Numbered from the stretch's first letter, positions 9,701 to 16,906 are shown. The stretch: DNA of 34,059 bases from Candidatus Gastranaerophilales bacterium (GCA_944323675.1 CALUTK010000017.1:1-34059); one strand, 5' to 3'. Numbers and translations are program-made. Notes: generated by a model from the letters alone, not told the origin.

Positions 9701-10282
9701 TGCATCAATTTCGGTTAAAATAACTGATGAACGCTCTACTCTTTGTTCAACGTCTGTTAATTCATTGGTTGCCTGTTCTATTCGGCGGTCAAAGTCAGCA
9801 ATACCTGCTATCTCATCTATAATTTTGCGGCGGTTTTTCGGGGTGCAGTTGGTAATCCCCTGAACATCACCCTGCATCATGACATTATAGCTGTTCGGGG
9901 TGACGTTATATTTTTCAAGCAGCGCATGGACATTAGTGAGAGTTGTAACACTGTCATTGAGATAATATGTGCTTGCATACCCTTGCGAAGATTTTCTGAT
10001 ACGACGGGCAATGCTTAAATCCTGACCGTCCTCCATCTCCCCGAATGTTACTTTTACAAAGGCTTCATTCCTTTTTGTATAAGTAGAGATAAAGTGTGAC
10101 AGGTTTTCCGCGCGGAGTTCGCTTGCGTTCGCAAGCCCCAGCGCAAAAAGTACGCTGTCTATAATATTACTTTTTCCTGAGCCGTTTGGCCCTGATACTG
10201 TCGTAAATCCTTTTAATAAAGGTATTTCCGAACGGTTGGCAAATGATTTGAAATTATCTATCTCTAACTGTTTTATGTACAT
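6791..10282 (-). CDS. smc: Chromosome segregation ATPase SMC
   Basis: The 1163-residue condensin ATPase organises and segregates the chromosome. Walker A GPNGSGKSN lies at 31-39 (Lys37) and the Q-loop region is MQGDVQG. Two long heptad-rich coiled-coil arms flank a hinge at about 500-655 (GVHAPLVKLG to GAITGGSIRK). The ABC signature MSGGEKALTALAF starts at residue 1072 and the Walker B region FYAFDEVDASLD has Asp1100/Glu1101. I start at ATG 10282-10280 (MYIKQLEIDNFKSF) with AGGG eight bases upstream; a longer frame adds 17 residues that run into the promoter. It leads an operon with scpA, scpB and a protease gene. The many antisense open frames inside it reflect its repetitive coiled-coil codons. 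Confidence 0.98.
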   Translation of the reverse strand: MYIKQLEIDNFKSFANRSEIPLLKGFTTVSGPNGSGKSNIIDSVLFALGLANASELRAENLSHFISTYTKRNEAFVKVTFGEMEDGQDLSIARRIRKSSQGYASTYYLNDSVTTLTNVHALLEKYNVTPNSYNVMMQGDVQGITNCTPKNRRKIIDEIAGIADFDRRIEQATNELTDVEQRVERSSVILTEIDAMLEQLKEEREVAIKYQKLREEKTGLESQITKVRFFDLKRNLEQAHTNILEFTKKKKEEELKNKDLDERLNLIKSKYQEISELVKEKGEAQQLELKRQEEALKGEIDRKHNAINFSDKQILENMKTVENAKNGIDNFKQKIENTKLNIKLKEENIAKIELDIVEKRNELKKILEDMTGLSSTAEQHIERRNNLRKELENLQDKENNLIKEKLPLENDLKNLTAQLSLAKTKLAELEELKANFTSNFDLKKQQVEELSKELQDFKSIQQNTLQDLDRTNNEINDLNYNIRMAYNKLSNLQAKKQYANQSMGNAIDTVMNAKLKGVHAPLVKLGTVDKEYSTAMEVAFGGRMAHIVVDDEHVASVAIELLKSSGGGRTTFIPLNKVQKAPTRLSLPKDKGVIDFAINLVDFDDEYINAFYYAVGDTIVVEDMECAKKLIGRYRMVTLAGELFEKSGAITGGSIRKSGLSFSQNDDEQLEEFKNKVKELEERLASLESKKSSLEGKLQTIRQNYSDAVSEHSKAKVELDNMQRNYENSENVLKEKADFIQTTEPQIAEINKKLDKLEEKNVEVYDKILETKSQIEEIEKLINDKDLKDLQEKTEGVEHEIKRLEAQLMQTQNDKSEFEREIAFNQSLINTKEEEITAKNEANIKLEQDKETFKKEIEELNKKAEVLKEEIAVIEEKLGELLKQRDEINSELIEMEKQKHIRMSDIDRIAEQIESFKARRRELEPQLDNAKKELEDSGVEINKLEPVEMSVDEITSKIQRLDKKMQELGDVNMRALTTYDEKLARQTEIKEQIEVLTKERKEILDRMNGYEQLKKETFMKTFNNINENFKTVFHQLSEGEGELKLEFPDDPLNGGLTIEAQPRDKKLQRLESMSGGEKALTALAFVFAIQRYMPSPFYAFDEVDASLDTMNVERIAQMVQNQSKDTQFIVVSHRKPMIESANRTIGVTQKEKGITRVTGVKLRD

Positions 10283-10304
10283 AATTATCCCTAGTCTTAT
10301 TACT

Positions 10305-10333
10305 ATTAGACTATACTTATAAATAATTGTCAA
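10305..10333 (-). promoter_or_regulatory. smc operon promoter
   Basis: Minus strand TTGACA (10333-10328, perfect), 17-base spacer, TCTAAT (10310-10305, 5/6). Predicted +1 near 10298 leaves a leader of about 16 nt containing AGGG, which supports the chosen smc start. Confidence 0.75.
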
Positions 10334-10352
10334 AATGTTAAACCGTTCTTAA

Positions 10353-10358
10353 TATAAT
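10353..10358 (+). promoter_or_regulatory. Possible -10 element for the VWA gene
   Basis: TATAAT on the plus strand, 57 bases before the ATG. The nearest -35-like hexamer (TTGTCA, 10327-10332) is 20 bases away, which is too far for a good sigma70 promoter and overlaps the smc -35 box on the other strand. Confidence 0.3.
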
Positions 10359-10414
10359 ATTCCGGCAGTTTTTTGGAGATGGTGAGGGCTGTTTTTTTGT
10401 AAAAATGTTATTGT

Positions 10415-11125
10415 ATGAAAAAATTGATTGTATTTATTTGTTTAATATGTCTGCCGGTTCTCGCAAGTGACTACGGAGTTTTCAGACCTGATAATTATAA
10501 ATATTCTGCTGAAAACGGAGAAATGACACTTTTTATTCTTGATTTTTCAAACAGTATGACCGAATACCTTGACGGGGTCACAAAGGTACAGCTTATGCTG
10601 GATACAATGCGGCAGATATTACCGTCAATTAGTAAAAATAGCAGAGTCGGATTAAGAGTGTACGGGCACAGAATGGGGTTTACTCCTATTGAAGCCTGCA
10701 GGGCTTCTTCTTTGATTGTTCCGATTACTCCGAATAACAGCGCAAATATTGCAGGAGCTTTAGGCTCAGTTGAACCGCGCGGAATGACTCCAATTACGTT
10801 TTCACTAAAACAGGCTGTTAAAAATGATTTTATCGGATATACAGGGAAAAAACACATTATCCTTTTGACTGACGGCGGTGAAAATTGTGATGAAAGTCCA
10901 TGCAAATATGTCATGGAACTTATAAAGGTTAGAAAAGATGTTACGATTGACGTGATTGCATTTAATATTGATAACCCCGATGACTTAGACCAGCTTGAAT
11001 GCACGGCACTTGTCACAAGCGGCAAATTCTATACCGCCAATACAGCCGCCGAACTTGCCAGAAGCCTTAATAATTCACTGAATGTTCATAAGGAAGTGGA
11101 TGCAAAAATTATCCCGAATTATTAG
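10415..11125 (+). CDS. Exported von Willebrand factor A domain protein
   Basis: The 236-residue product has a signal peptide (MKKLIVFICLICLPVLAS, probable cleavage near residue 17-18), followed by one VWA domain. The metal-ion-dependent adhesion site is complete: DFSNS at 43-47, Thr125 in GMTPIT and Asp153 in LLTDGGENC. Such domains bind proteins or ligands through Mg2+; the partner is unknown. Cysteines at about 95, 158 and 162 could form disulfides outside the cytoplasm. No Shine-Dalgarno is visible before the ATG. The stop codon overlaps the stop of the converging phospholipase-D-like gene, so no terminator fits between them. Confidence 0.9.
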   Translation: MKKLIVFICLICLPVLASDYGVFRPDNYKYSAENGEMTLFILDFSNSMTEYLDGVTKVQLMLDTMRQILPSISKNSRVGLRVYGHRMGFTPIEACRASSLIVPITPNNSANIAGALGSVEPRGMTPITFSLKQAVKNDFIGYTGKKHIILLTDGGENCDESPCKYVMELIKVRKDVTIDVIAFNIDNPDDLDQLECTALVTSGKFYTANTAAELARSLNNSLNVHKEVDAKIIPNY

Positions 11126-12906
11126 CGGCAGCCTTCGTCTGCAAAGTCAATTTTCCCGTCGTAATCATTATCAATTCCGTCAGAGCACGAACCTATTGAA
11201 TATTTACTCTCGGCAGGAGGATTGAATTTGAGGTATTTATCAGGAATTTTTTCCCAGAGATATTTAAAGAAATCTGAATAAAATCTCGCGATTTTAGGGC
11301 TTTCTATAATAATCATATTCTCATCGTTTTTATTCTCGCCGCTGTTGGAAAAGTTCGTTGAACCTGTCACGACGTATTTATCATCAATAATCACAACTTT
11401 TGAGTGCATTTTACCGGCGTAATTTTCAACCTTAACCGGAATTCCGCTCTGTCTTAATAAATTCATTGTGGAATGCCGTGTCGTTGTACTTGTCGCATCA
11501 AGAATTATTTTTACATCAACGCCGCGCCTGTAGGAGTTAATCAGAGCATAAGTGAGCGGTTTGTGTGTAATTAAAAATGCGGGCATATAGATGTATTCAT
11601 TAGCCGAATTTACAAGCGGCAGAAGGTTATTCGTAATAACTTTGTCCTGAGGGGAAAACGCTATTGTCATTTTTGTGCCGTCAGATAAATTAAATTTTTG
11701 TATAGCCGTCTTTGTTTTTGTTGTGTGAAATTTTCCTTCAAACATCTGTTCAAATTCTTTTTCATAGACTTCCGCGGCAGATTTTGAATTTATTATCACA
11801 ACACTGTTTTGATTAAATCCCGAAAATCCTGTGTGAGAAAAATTCATGGAGCCTGTAAAAACTTTCTCTCTGTCAAAGATTGCAAATTTATTATGCATAA
11901 GCGCATTTGTAAGCTGAGCGCTGCCTTCAATCCTGTCTGAACGTTTATTAGTAAATAATTTTACAAAATTTTCCGTATCGGGATAATAATTGCTGCCGGA
12001 AGTTTTTGTATCGTACACAACTCTTATGCTGACCCCTCGTGTTATTGCATTTTGAATTGAGGTTCTTACTTTCGGAATATCCGTCCATCCGTATAGTGCT
12101 ATATCTATTGAAGATTTAGAACTATCTATCAGGTTTACAAATTCGCGGCAGACACTATGTGTGCAATTCTTATCAGGTTTTGAAATTCCGGTAAAATCAG
12201 TAAGTAGTACCTTTATATTTCCGCTTGTCATAATATCAGGAGTTTTTTGCATGTATGTAGATTGACGGCTCTGATACACTCTTTTCTGTTTCTTTATATG
12301 ACAAAAACCGCATGGAGTTGATTTATCCGGCAAATCTTTTACTGATAATACAACTGCATCGTGCGCAATCTGTCCGTATTTGCAGTTGAGTTTATGATAT
12401 TTGGAACTTTTGTGGTTGTAGATGACTAGCCTCAGTTTTTCGGAGTCTTTTATGTTTTCATTAAATTTGTTTTCATTAACCGGTTTCCCCTTCAATATTG
12501 CAAAACCCGAAGATTTTAAAATTTCGGAATAGTTTTTGTTATCAACGTAGATTTCAGCAAACTTACATTGAGGCGTTGCTTGTCCTGTAAATTTTACTTT
12601 AACCTCTTTACCGTCGAGTATCTTGTGAGCAAATTCATCCGCCAGATACCCGGCCGCAATTCCTTTTTCAAAGGGCAAATCTTTAATTTCTTCTCTGTAC
12701 TCAGTAAGGTTTGAGGTGTAACTTTTAATCTCCGGCAGACATATTGTTTCCCCGTCATCAACTGTACGGTTTCCGTTCAGGTCAATTTCAAACATGACCG
12801 GCGTGATTATATTCAAAACTTCCTTTTTATTTGCGCTTACAAAATTATAGGCAGCAAAAGCGCAGAATAAAATTATTATGAAAAGTGCAGAGAGTTTTTC
12901 TTTCAT
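11122..12906 (-). CDS. Exported phospholipase D-like protein with nuclease-like N-terminus
   Basis: The 594-residue protein has an N-terminal signal or anchor (about 4-25). Residues about 60-165 resemble a staphylococcal-nuclease-like fold region (weak, from pattern only). An Ada-type metal-binding motif follows: YHKLNC (His171, Cys175) and PCGFC (Cys199, Cys202). Two PLD repeats carry HKD motifs: HNKFAIFD (His338, Lys340, Asp345) and HSKVVIID (His501, Lys503, Asp508), each followed by GS-NFS. The tail DGIDNDYDGKIDFADEGC is a calcium-binding thrombospondin-3-like loop with a possible Cys574-Cys593 bridge. It could cleave phospholipid or nucleic acid outside the cell; substrate undetermined. 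Its ATG overlaps the stop of the YdjC gene (ATGA), so the two are co-translated. Confidence 0.9.
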   Translation of the reverse strand: MKEKLSALFIIILFCAFAAYNFVSANKKEVLNIITPVMFEIDLNGNRTVDDGETICLPEIKSYTSNLTEYREEIKDLPFEKGIAAGYLADEFAHKILDGKEVKVKFTGQATPQCKFAEIYVDNKNYSEILKSSGFAILKGKPVNENKFNENIKDSEKLRLVIYNHKSSKYHKLNCKYGQIAHDAVVLSVKDLPDKSTPCGFCHIKKQKRVYQSRQSTYMQKTPDIMTSGNIKVLLTDFTGISKPDKNCTHSVCREFVNLIDSSKSSIDIALYGWTDIPKVRTSIQNAITRGVSIRVVYDTKTSGSNYYPDTENFVKLFTNKRSDRIEGSAQLTNALMHNKFAIFDREKVFTGSMNFSHTGFSGFNQNSVVIINSKSAAEVYEKEFEQMFEGKFHTTKTKTAIQKFNLSDGTKMTIAFSPQDKVITNNLLPLVNSANEYIYMPAFLITHKPLTYALINSYRRGVDVKIILDATSTTTRHSTMNLLRQSGIPVKVENYAGKMHSKVVIIDDKYVVTGSTNFSNSGENKNDENMIIIESPKIARFYSDFFKYLWEKIPDKYLKFNPPAESKYSIGSCSDGIDNDYDGKIDFADEGCR

Positions 12907-13748
12907 AGATTTTTAAGACTTATTATTTCATACCCCATCCGGTAAATTGTATCTTTTAACATACTGTCAGTTGTAATCTCAAATTCTGTCAAATGTTTGT
13001 CCTGCTTTGGTATTTCATATTTACACGGATGAATAAGACATTCTGTAATTACAGCATTATCAGATTCAATAGCGCTCAGTCCGTGTTCAACCGTTTTAGA
13101 GTCCATCATACCTGTATAGCCGACGCCTATCAGGTAATCATTTGTCTTTAGTCCGAATTCTTCTGCTGTTTTTTTATTTTTTTTAGTGAATATATTAAGG
13201 AGTATTATTTTAATTATGTTGATTAAAAAAGCAGGCTTATAGTTTTTCTTAGAGCCCGGTACAACGTAAAATTCTTCTCCCTGAGTTCTGATATACGGAA
13301 TATTGTATTCTTTTGCAAGTCTTGCCGTAAGTCTGAAGATTTCCGGAATTGCATGGGTATGCACGTGTGAATCTATATGGGATACTTTTGATGCTCTTTG
13401 CACTTTTTCAATCTGAGCCCGAAACTCTTTTTCAATCTCTTTTAAAACCTCTTTTCTGCGGCAATTCAGTATAAACCACAGGTATCCCCTTTTAAAAATT
13501 CCTCTATTATCTGTCAAATATTCGCAGTGAGTTAATGATTTACCCTCAATAATATTTAGATGCACCCCCAGTCCTAAATCCTGACACTCCGGAAGAATTT
13601 CATTTATAGCACTTTCAAAAGCCTCTCCGTTTGCACAGATACTTGCATTTCTTAAATAACCGAAGTTATACCCCTCAAGAACGGCTCTGTTAAAATCCGC
13701 ATTCATCCCGAAATCATCAGCATTCAAAACAAATTTTTTACTACTCAT
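12903..13748 (-). CDS. YdjC/ChbG-family carbohydrate deacetylase
   Basis: The 281-residue cytoplasmic protein of the YdjC family removes N-acetyl groups from sugars. NADDFGMN at 9-16 carries the conserved Asp11-Asp12 pair, and SHIDSHVHTHAIPEI carries the metal-binding histidines. Related enzymes act on chitobiose or on membrane-linked glycans. With a dolichol-phosphate-type glycosyltransferase divergently adjacent, modification of a lipid-linked sugar is plausible (inference). It is the first gene of a two-gene operon with the phospholipase-D-like gene. Confidence 0.9.
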   Translation of the reverse strand: MSSKKFVLNADDFGMNADFNRAVLEGYNFGYLRNASICANGEAFESAINEILPECQDLGLGVHLNIIEGKSLTHCEYLTDNRGIFKRGYLWFILNCRRKEVLKEIEKEFRAQIEKVQRASKVSHIDSHVHTHAIPEIFRLTARLAKEYNIPYIRTQGEEFYVVPGSKKNYKPAFLINIIKIILLNIFTKKNKKTAEEFGLKTNDYLIGVGYTGMMDSKTVEHGLSAIESDNAVITECLIHPCKYEIPKQDKHLTEFEITTDSMLKDTIYRMGYEIISLKNL

Positions 13749-13760
13749 CTTATAATTCTA

Positions 13761-13789
13761 TTGCACTCCATCTCTAATTATTATATTAT
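13761..13789 (+). promoter_or_regulatory. Candidate promoter of the glycosyltransferase
   Basis: TTGCAC (13761-13766), 17-base spacer, TATTAT (13784-13789, 5/6). The AT-rich core also contains TATAAT read on the minus strand, so the same region may fire toward the deacetylase gene. Confidence 0.45.
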
Positions 13790-13834
13790 AAGGGTGTCCT
13801 GCGGGGCAAGTTGTTACAGAAATGAGGATTGGAT

Positions 13835-14788
13835 ATGAATAAGCCGGTTTTAGCAGTTGTTATTCCTTGTTTTAATGAAGAATTGTGTATTGAAAGGACA
13901 GTTAGAGCTCTTTTTGAAGTTCTAAATGTGCTTATTGAAAAAAATAAAATTAATCCGAATAGTTATCTTTACCTTGTGGATGACGGTTCAGCCGACAATA
14001 CGTGGGAGATAATCAAAAAGCTTCACTCAGAAAATAACCTCGTAAAGGCTCAGAAGTTTATAAGAAACTATGGCAACCAGAAGGCTCTTCTTGCAGGGTT
14101 GGAAGCTGTAAGAGAAATCGGCTGTGACTGTGTTGTCTCTATTGACGCAGACCTCCAGCAAGATGAATGGGCAATTGAAAAATTTATTGATGAATATATG
14201 AAAGGGTTTGATATTGTATCTGGCATAAGAAATGACAGAAAAACTGACTCTTTATTTAAGAAAACGACAGCGCTGTTATTTTATAAGATAATGAACCTGC
14301 TTGGCGTAAAAATCCCGGTGAATCACTCGGATTACCGATTGATAAGCCGCCGTGCACTTGAACTAATGTCGCAGTACCACGAAAATTCTCTATTTTTGCG
14401 CGGATTTTTTCATGAATTAGGCTTGAAAACAGCTTATGTCCATTTTGACGTAAAGCAGAGATTCGCAGGAAATTCAAAGTTTAGTTTAGTTAAATTAATC
14501 GAACTTTCTTTGAGCGGAATCACCTCTTTCAGTATAGTTCCATTGAGAATAATCACAGCTTTAGGGTTTTTGATGGCGCTATTCGGGTTTGTTGTCGGGG
14601 TTGAATCAGTTATTGAAAAGATTTTTTATAACAATTCCCCTAACGGAATGACAACAACAATTATATTGCTGTGCGTATTCGGGGGAATTCAGCTTTTCTG
14701 TGTAGGCATAATAGGCGAATATGTCGGTCAGGTTTATCGGGAAGTAAAAGCACGCCCGAGATATATAAAAGAGACTGAATTGAAATAA
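13835..14788 (+). CDS. Family 2 glycosyltransferase, polyprenyl-phosphate type (DPM1/GtrB-like)
   Basis: The 317-residue membrane enzyme probably moves a sugar from a nucleotide donor to polyprenyl phosphate at the inner face of the membrane. VVIPCFNEE near the start, VDDGSADNT, and SIDADLQQDE with the DxD-type metal site make up the GT-A domain. RFAGNSKFS precedes two C-terminal membrane helices (about 230-255 and 270-297), as in GtrB, ArnC and DPM1 relatives. I start at ATG 13835, seven bases after GAGG; a TTG two codons earlier overlaps the ribosome binding site. The sugar cannot be told from sequence. It faces the deacetylase/PLD operon across a shared promoter region. Confidence 0.92.
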   Translation: MNKPVLAVVIPCFNEELCIERTVRALFEVLNVLIEKNKINPNSYLYLVDDGSADNTWEIIKKLHSENNLVKAQKFIRNYGNQKALLAGLEAVREIGCDCVVSIDADLQQDEWAIEKFIDEYMKGFDIVSGIRNDRKTDSLFKKTTALLFYKIMNLLGVKIPVNHSDYRLISRRALELMSQYHENSLFLRGFFHELGLKTAYVHFDVKQRFAGNSKFSLVKLIELSLSGITSFSIVPLRIITALGFLMALFGFVVGVESVIEKIFYNNSPNGMTTTIILLCVFGGIQLFCVGIIGEYVGQVYREVKARPRYIKETELK

Positions 14789-14854
14789 AGTCACATCACG
14801 GCGGGCTGTGTCCGCAAGCTCATAGGCGTAAACATTTCACATTTCTACGTTTAA

Positions 14855-15116
14855 AAAAAGCCGTGCCTTCTGTCTATCGAATTTAACAAATAATATCTAC
14901 GACTAAATTATCTCTTTTTAAAAACAGAACACCCGCAAGGATTGTCTTAGTGCTGCTGTGTTTCCACCCTGACACGGTTCGACAGCTTACGCCATCCTGC
15001 CCTTAAACGTCATCAATAATTCAATTTTCAAAATTATCCGCCAAACCCTCACAACAGACTCTGCACCCCGCATACACTTCGGGTCAAGGGATTGCAATTC
15101 CCCGTGGAGCACGGCT
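14855..15116 (-). ncRNA. ffs: Signal recognition particle RNA, large (Alu-containing) type
   Basis: On the minus strand the ends pair (AGCCGTGC at about 15116 with GCACGGCT at about 14866-14859), followed by a T7 tract that serves as terminator. The apical domain contains GTGTCAGG, GGTGGAAAC, AGCAGCA and CTAAG in the order and spacing of the Ffh-binding SRP hairpin (compare GTCAGG...GGAAG.AGCAGC..TAAG). The 5' start GCCGTGCTCCACGGGG and the length of about 262 nt match the Bacillus-type RNA with an Alu domain, not the short 4.5S form. A well-spaced promoter ends just before the predicted 5' end. The converging strand carries no gene here. Confidence 0.88.
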
Positions 15117-15121
15117 TTAAT

Positions 15122-15150
15122 ATTATACCATAAAATTGTTTTTTAGTCCA
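15122..15150 (-). promoter_or_regulatory. SRP RNA promoter
   Basis: Minus strand TGGACT (15150-15145), 17-base spacer, TATAAT (15127-15122). Predicted +1 is about 15115, agreeing with the 5' end of the terminal stem. The -35 box overlaps the end of the upstream hypothetical gene. Confidence 0.65.
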
Positions 15151-15877
15151 CAAGTTTTGTGACCAGAACCGGCAGATTGTTATAATACATCGGTATTGAT
15201 TTCGTGTTGTTTGTCCATGCTGCCCAGACTATTCCGGAATAAACATTCTTGTTTATTTCAATCAACTTATCTTCAATTGCGCTGTTTTTTGATTTAACTA
15301 TTTTTAAGTCAATCAGGTTATCCAGATTACCGATATTAATTATTGTATACTGATTTGTATTTTTATAATGTTCTTTGGCCTCTTCAATTGTATTAAATAC
15401 CCATTTCCGTCTATCAGCTTTTGACAGTTTTTCAGGAAGTTCTTTTGTCCTTATGTCAAGTTCGTAGGCGTGATCACAGAAGGCTGAAAGAACTTCTTTC
15501 AACGGTTTATCTTTTGTGTCAGAGAGGATTAATCCTGAATTAAAATCTTTCTTTTTATGTGTAATGCCTGCTTTTATAGGGTAAAGTATCTTTTTCTTAA
15601 GTTCTTTTGCTGTTCTTCTGTAATTTATTTGATTAAGCCCCATTGTTTTGCCCGGAATATCTACAATGCTCAGCGGCTGTTTATTTCGTTTTAGGTTAAA
15701 AAGAGTCACTCCGACAGCAATTGCAGCCAGAGACCCGAGCGTTTTCCAGATGATTGATTTAATTTTCTTTTCTTCTTTAATCTTGGGATAATACAAATAT
15801 TCATTTCCGGCACGTGCGGAAGTGTGCTGATGATTAGAATTGTTATTTGAACCAAAAGAAACGCGTTGAACTTTCAT
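15143..15877 (-). CDS. Hypothetical protein with one membrane segment
   Basis: The 244-residue protein is of unrecognised function. It begins MKVQRVSFGS, a short N-terminal pattern ending in Phe-Gly that I associate with many lineage-specific proteins of gut Melainabacteria (from memory, not checked). A single hydrophobic helix at about 43-61 (SIIWKTLGSLAAIAVGVTLF) follows a basic stretch. The C-terminal part is a soluble alpha/beta mix with a possible small domain at 120-215. No catalytic motif is evident. No clear Shine-Dalgarno precedes the ATG. It shares its upstream region with the divergent desulfoferrodoxin gene. Confidence 0.75.
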   Translation of the reverse strand: MKVQRVSFGSNNNSNHQHTSARAGNEYLYYPKIKEEKKIKSIIWKTLGSLAAIAVGVTLFNLKRNKQPLSIVDIPGKTMGLNQINYRRTAKELKKKILYPIKAGITHKKKDFNSGLILSDTKDKPLKEVLSAFCDHAYELDIRTKELPEKLSKADRRKWVFNTIEEAKEHYKNTNQYTIINIGNLDNLIDLKIVKSKNSAIEDKLIEINKNVYSGIVWAAWTNNTKSIPMYYNNLPVLVTKLVD

Positions 15878-15922
15878 AATAATATTTTAAGGTTAAACAA
15901 AATATTTTTTGCGAGTATATGA

Positions 15923-15940
15923 AGAATTATTAATCATTCT
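15923..15940. promoter_or_regulatory. Near-perfect 18-bp palindrome, candidate Fur/PerR-type operator
   Basis: AGAATTATTAATCATTCT reads the same as its reverse complement at 16 of 18 positions. It sits in the divergent region between the hypothetical gene and dfx, about 40 bases upstream of the dfx -10 box. AT-rich palindromes of this form are typical targets of Fur-family repressors, and the downstream genes concern superoxide and iron. Confidence 0.5.
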
Positions 15941-15979
15941 GATTAGCCGGTGTTAGTAATGCGTTTTTTCTCAAAAGAA

Positions 15980-15985
15980 TATAAT
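15980..15985 (+). promoter_or_regulatory. Candidate -10 box of the dfx-ftn operon
   Basis: TATAAT 24 bases before the dfx ATG. No good -35 hexamer lies at the right distance, which suits a regulated promoter. Confidence 0.45.
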
Positions 15986-16008
15986 CTTTTTTTGAAAAGG
16001 AGAAATTT

Positions 16009-16404
16009 ATGACTGAAAGATTAGAAATGTACCGCTGCAGTGTCTGCGGGAATTTGGTTCAGGTAATACTCTCAGGCGGCGGTGAACTCGTTTGCTGCGG
16101 ACAGCCTATGGAACTTATTAAACCAAATACCTCGGAAGACGGCGCGACAGAAAAACATATTCCTATTTATGCACATCTTAGTAACGGTGATGAAATAATT
16201 ATTGGTTCAATCCCTCATCCTATGACGGATGAGCATTATATTATGTTCATTGAATCAATTTCCGCTGATAAAAACAGAGTGACACTTCAATATTTGCACC
16301 CCGGAGAGGAACCGAAAATGTTTCTGGGGGAAAACAACGGAAATGAAACTGCTCTGGAATATTGTAACATACACGGTTTATGGGAGGGTAAAAGTGATAA
16401 ATAA
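16009..16404 (+). CDS. dfx: Desulfoferrodoxin (superoxide reductase)
   Basis: The 131-residue cytoplasmic enzyme reduces superoxide to hydrogen peroxide without making oxygen, a typical defence of anaerobes. The N-terminal desulforedoxin-like centre has Cys10, Cys13, Cys29 and Cys30. The catalytic centre II ligands are present: His50 in EKHIPIY, His70 and His76 in IPHPMTDEH, and Cys119 and His122 in YCNIHG, with Glu48-Lys49 at the active-site loop. It is therefore the two-iron form. AAAAGGAGAAATTT gives a strong ribosome binding site. The stop overlaps the start of ferritin, so peroxide-generating and iron-storing functions are made together. Confidence 0.97.
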   Translation: MTERLEMYRCSVCGNLVQVILSGGGELVCCGQPMELIKPNTSEDGATEKHIPIYAHLSNGDEIIIGSIPHPMTDEHYIMFIESISADKNRVTLQYLHPGEEPKMFLGENNGNETALEYCNIHGLWEGKSDK

Positions 16405-16906
16405 AAAAATAGAGGAAGTTTTAAATGCACAAATTAATAAGGAATTCTATTCCGCTTATTTGTATCTTGCTATGTCTGCTTATTTTGACGAAATTGGTCT
16501 TAAAGGATTTTCTAATTGGACAAAGGTTCAGGCTCGCGAAGAAGTAGACCACGGTATGATTCTTTTTGATTATCTGATTGCAAGGAACGGAAATGTAGAA
16601 CTGAAACAAATTGAAGCTCCTGAATACGGTTTTAATGACCCGCTGCAGGTATTTGAAAAAATCTATAACCACGAAAAATTTGTAACTGAAAGCATTAATT
16701 GTGTTGCAGAAATGACGGATGACGAATGCGATCTTGCGACAAGAAACTTTATTGACTGGTATATCGCGGAACAGGTTGAAGAAGAAGCTAACGTTTATGA
16801 AATCATTAAAAAGATGAAAATGTTCGGTTCGGAAAAATCTGTTCTTTACCATCTGGATAAAGACCTTGGCGGCCGTGAATACAAACAACACAAGTATGAA
16901 GGATAA
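16394..16906 (+). CDS. ftn: Non-heme ferritin
   Basis: The 170-residue bacterial ferritin oxidises Fe2+ and stores it inside a 24-mer shell. I take GTG 16394 as start (read as Met, then INKKIEEVL) because GGAGG lies six bases upstream; a longer open frame would start inside dfx. With this numbering the ferroxidase residues fall at Glu17, Glu50, His53, Glu94 and Gln127, with Glu129/Glu130 beside them, the pattern of FtnA-type ferritins. The start lies inside the last codons of dfx, so expression is coupled and likely responds to the same iron or oxidative signal. Confidence 0.95.
   Translation: MINKKIEEVLNAQINKEFYSAYLYLAMSAYFDEIGLKGFSNWTKVQAREEVDHGMILFDYLIARNGNVELKQIEAPEYGFNDPLQVFEKIYNHEKFVTESINCVAEMTDDECDLATRNFIDWYIAEQVEEEANVYEIIKKMKMFGSEKSVLYHLDKDLGGREYKQHKYEG

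Noticed and set aside
7356-9863. Several plus-strand open frames of 77-151 codons inside smc
   Set aside because: They are Ser/Phe-rich antisense shadows of the coiled-coil codons of smc, with no ribosome binding sites or recognisable domains.
10495-11025. 176-codon minus-strand frame opposite the VWA gene
   Set aside because: The plus-strand frame has a signal peptide and a full metal-binding site; the antisense frame has no family features.
12903-14788. A lipid A or hopanoid modification cluster
   Set aside because: The YdjC-type deacetylase and polyprenyl-phosphate glycosyltransferase are divergent and only two genes; the pathway cannot be named from these alone.
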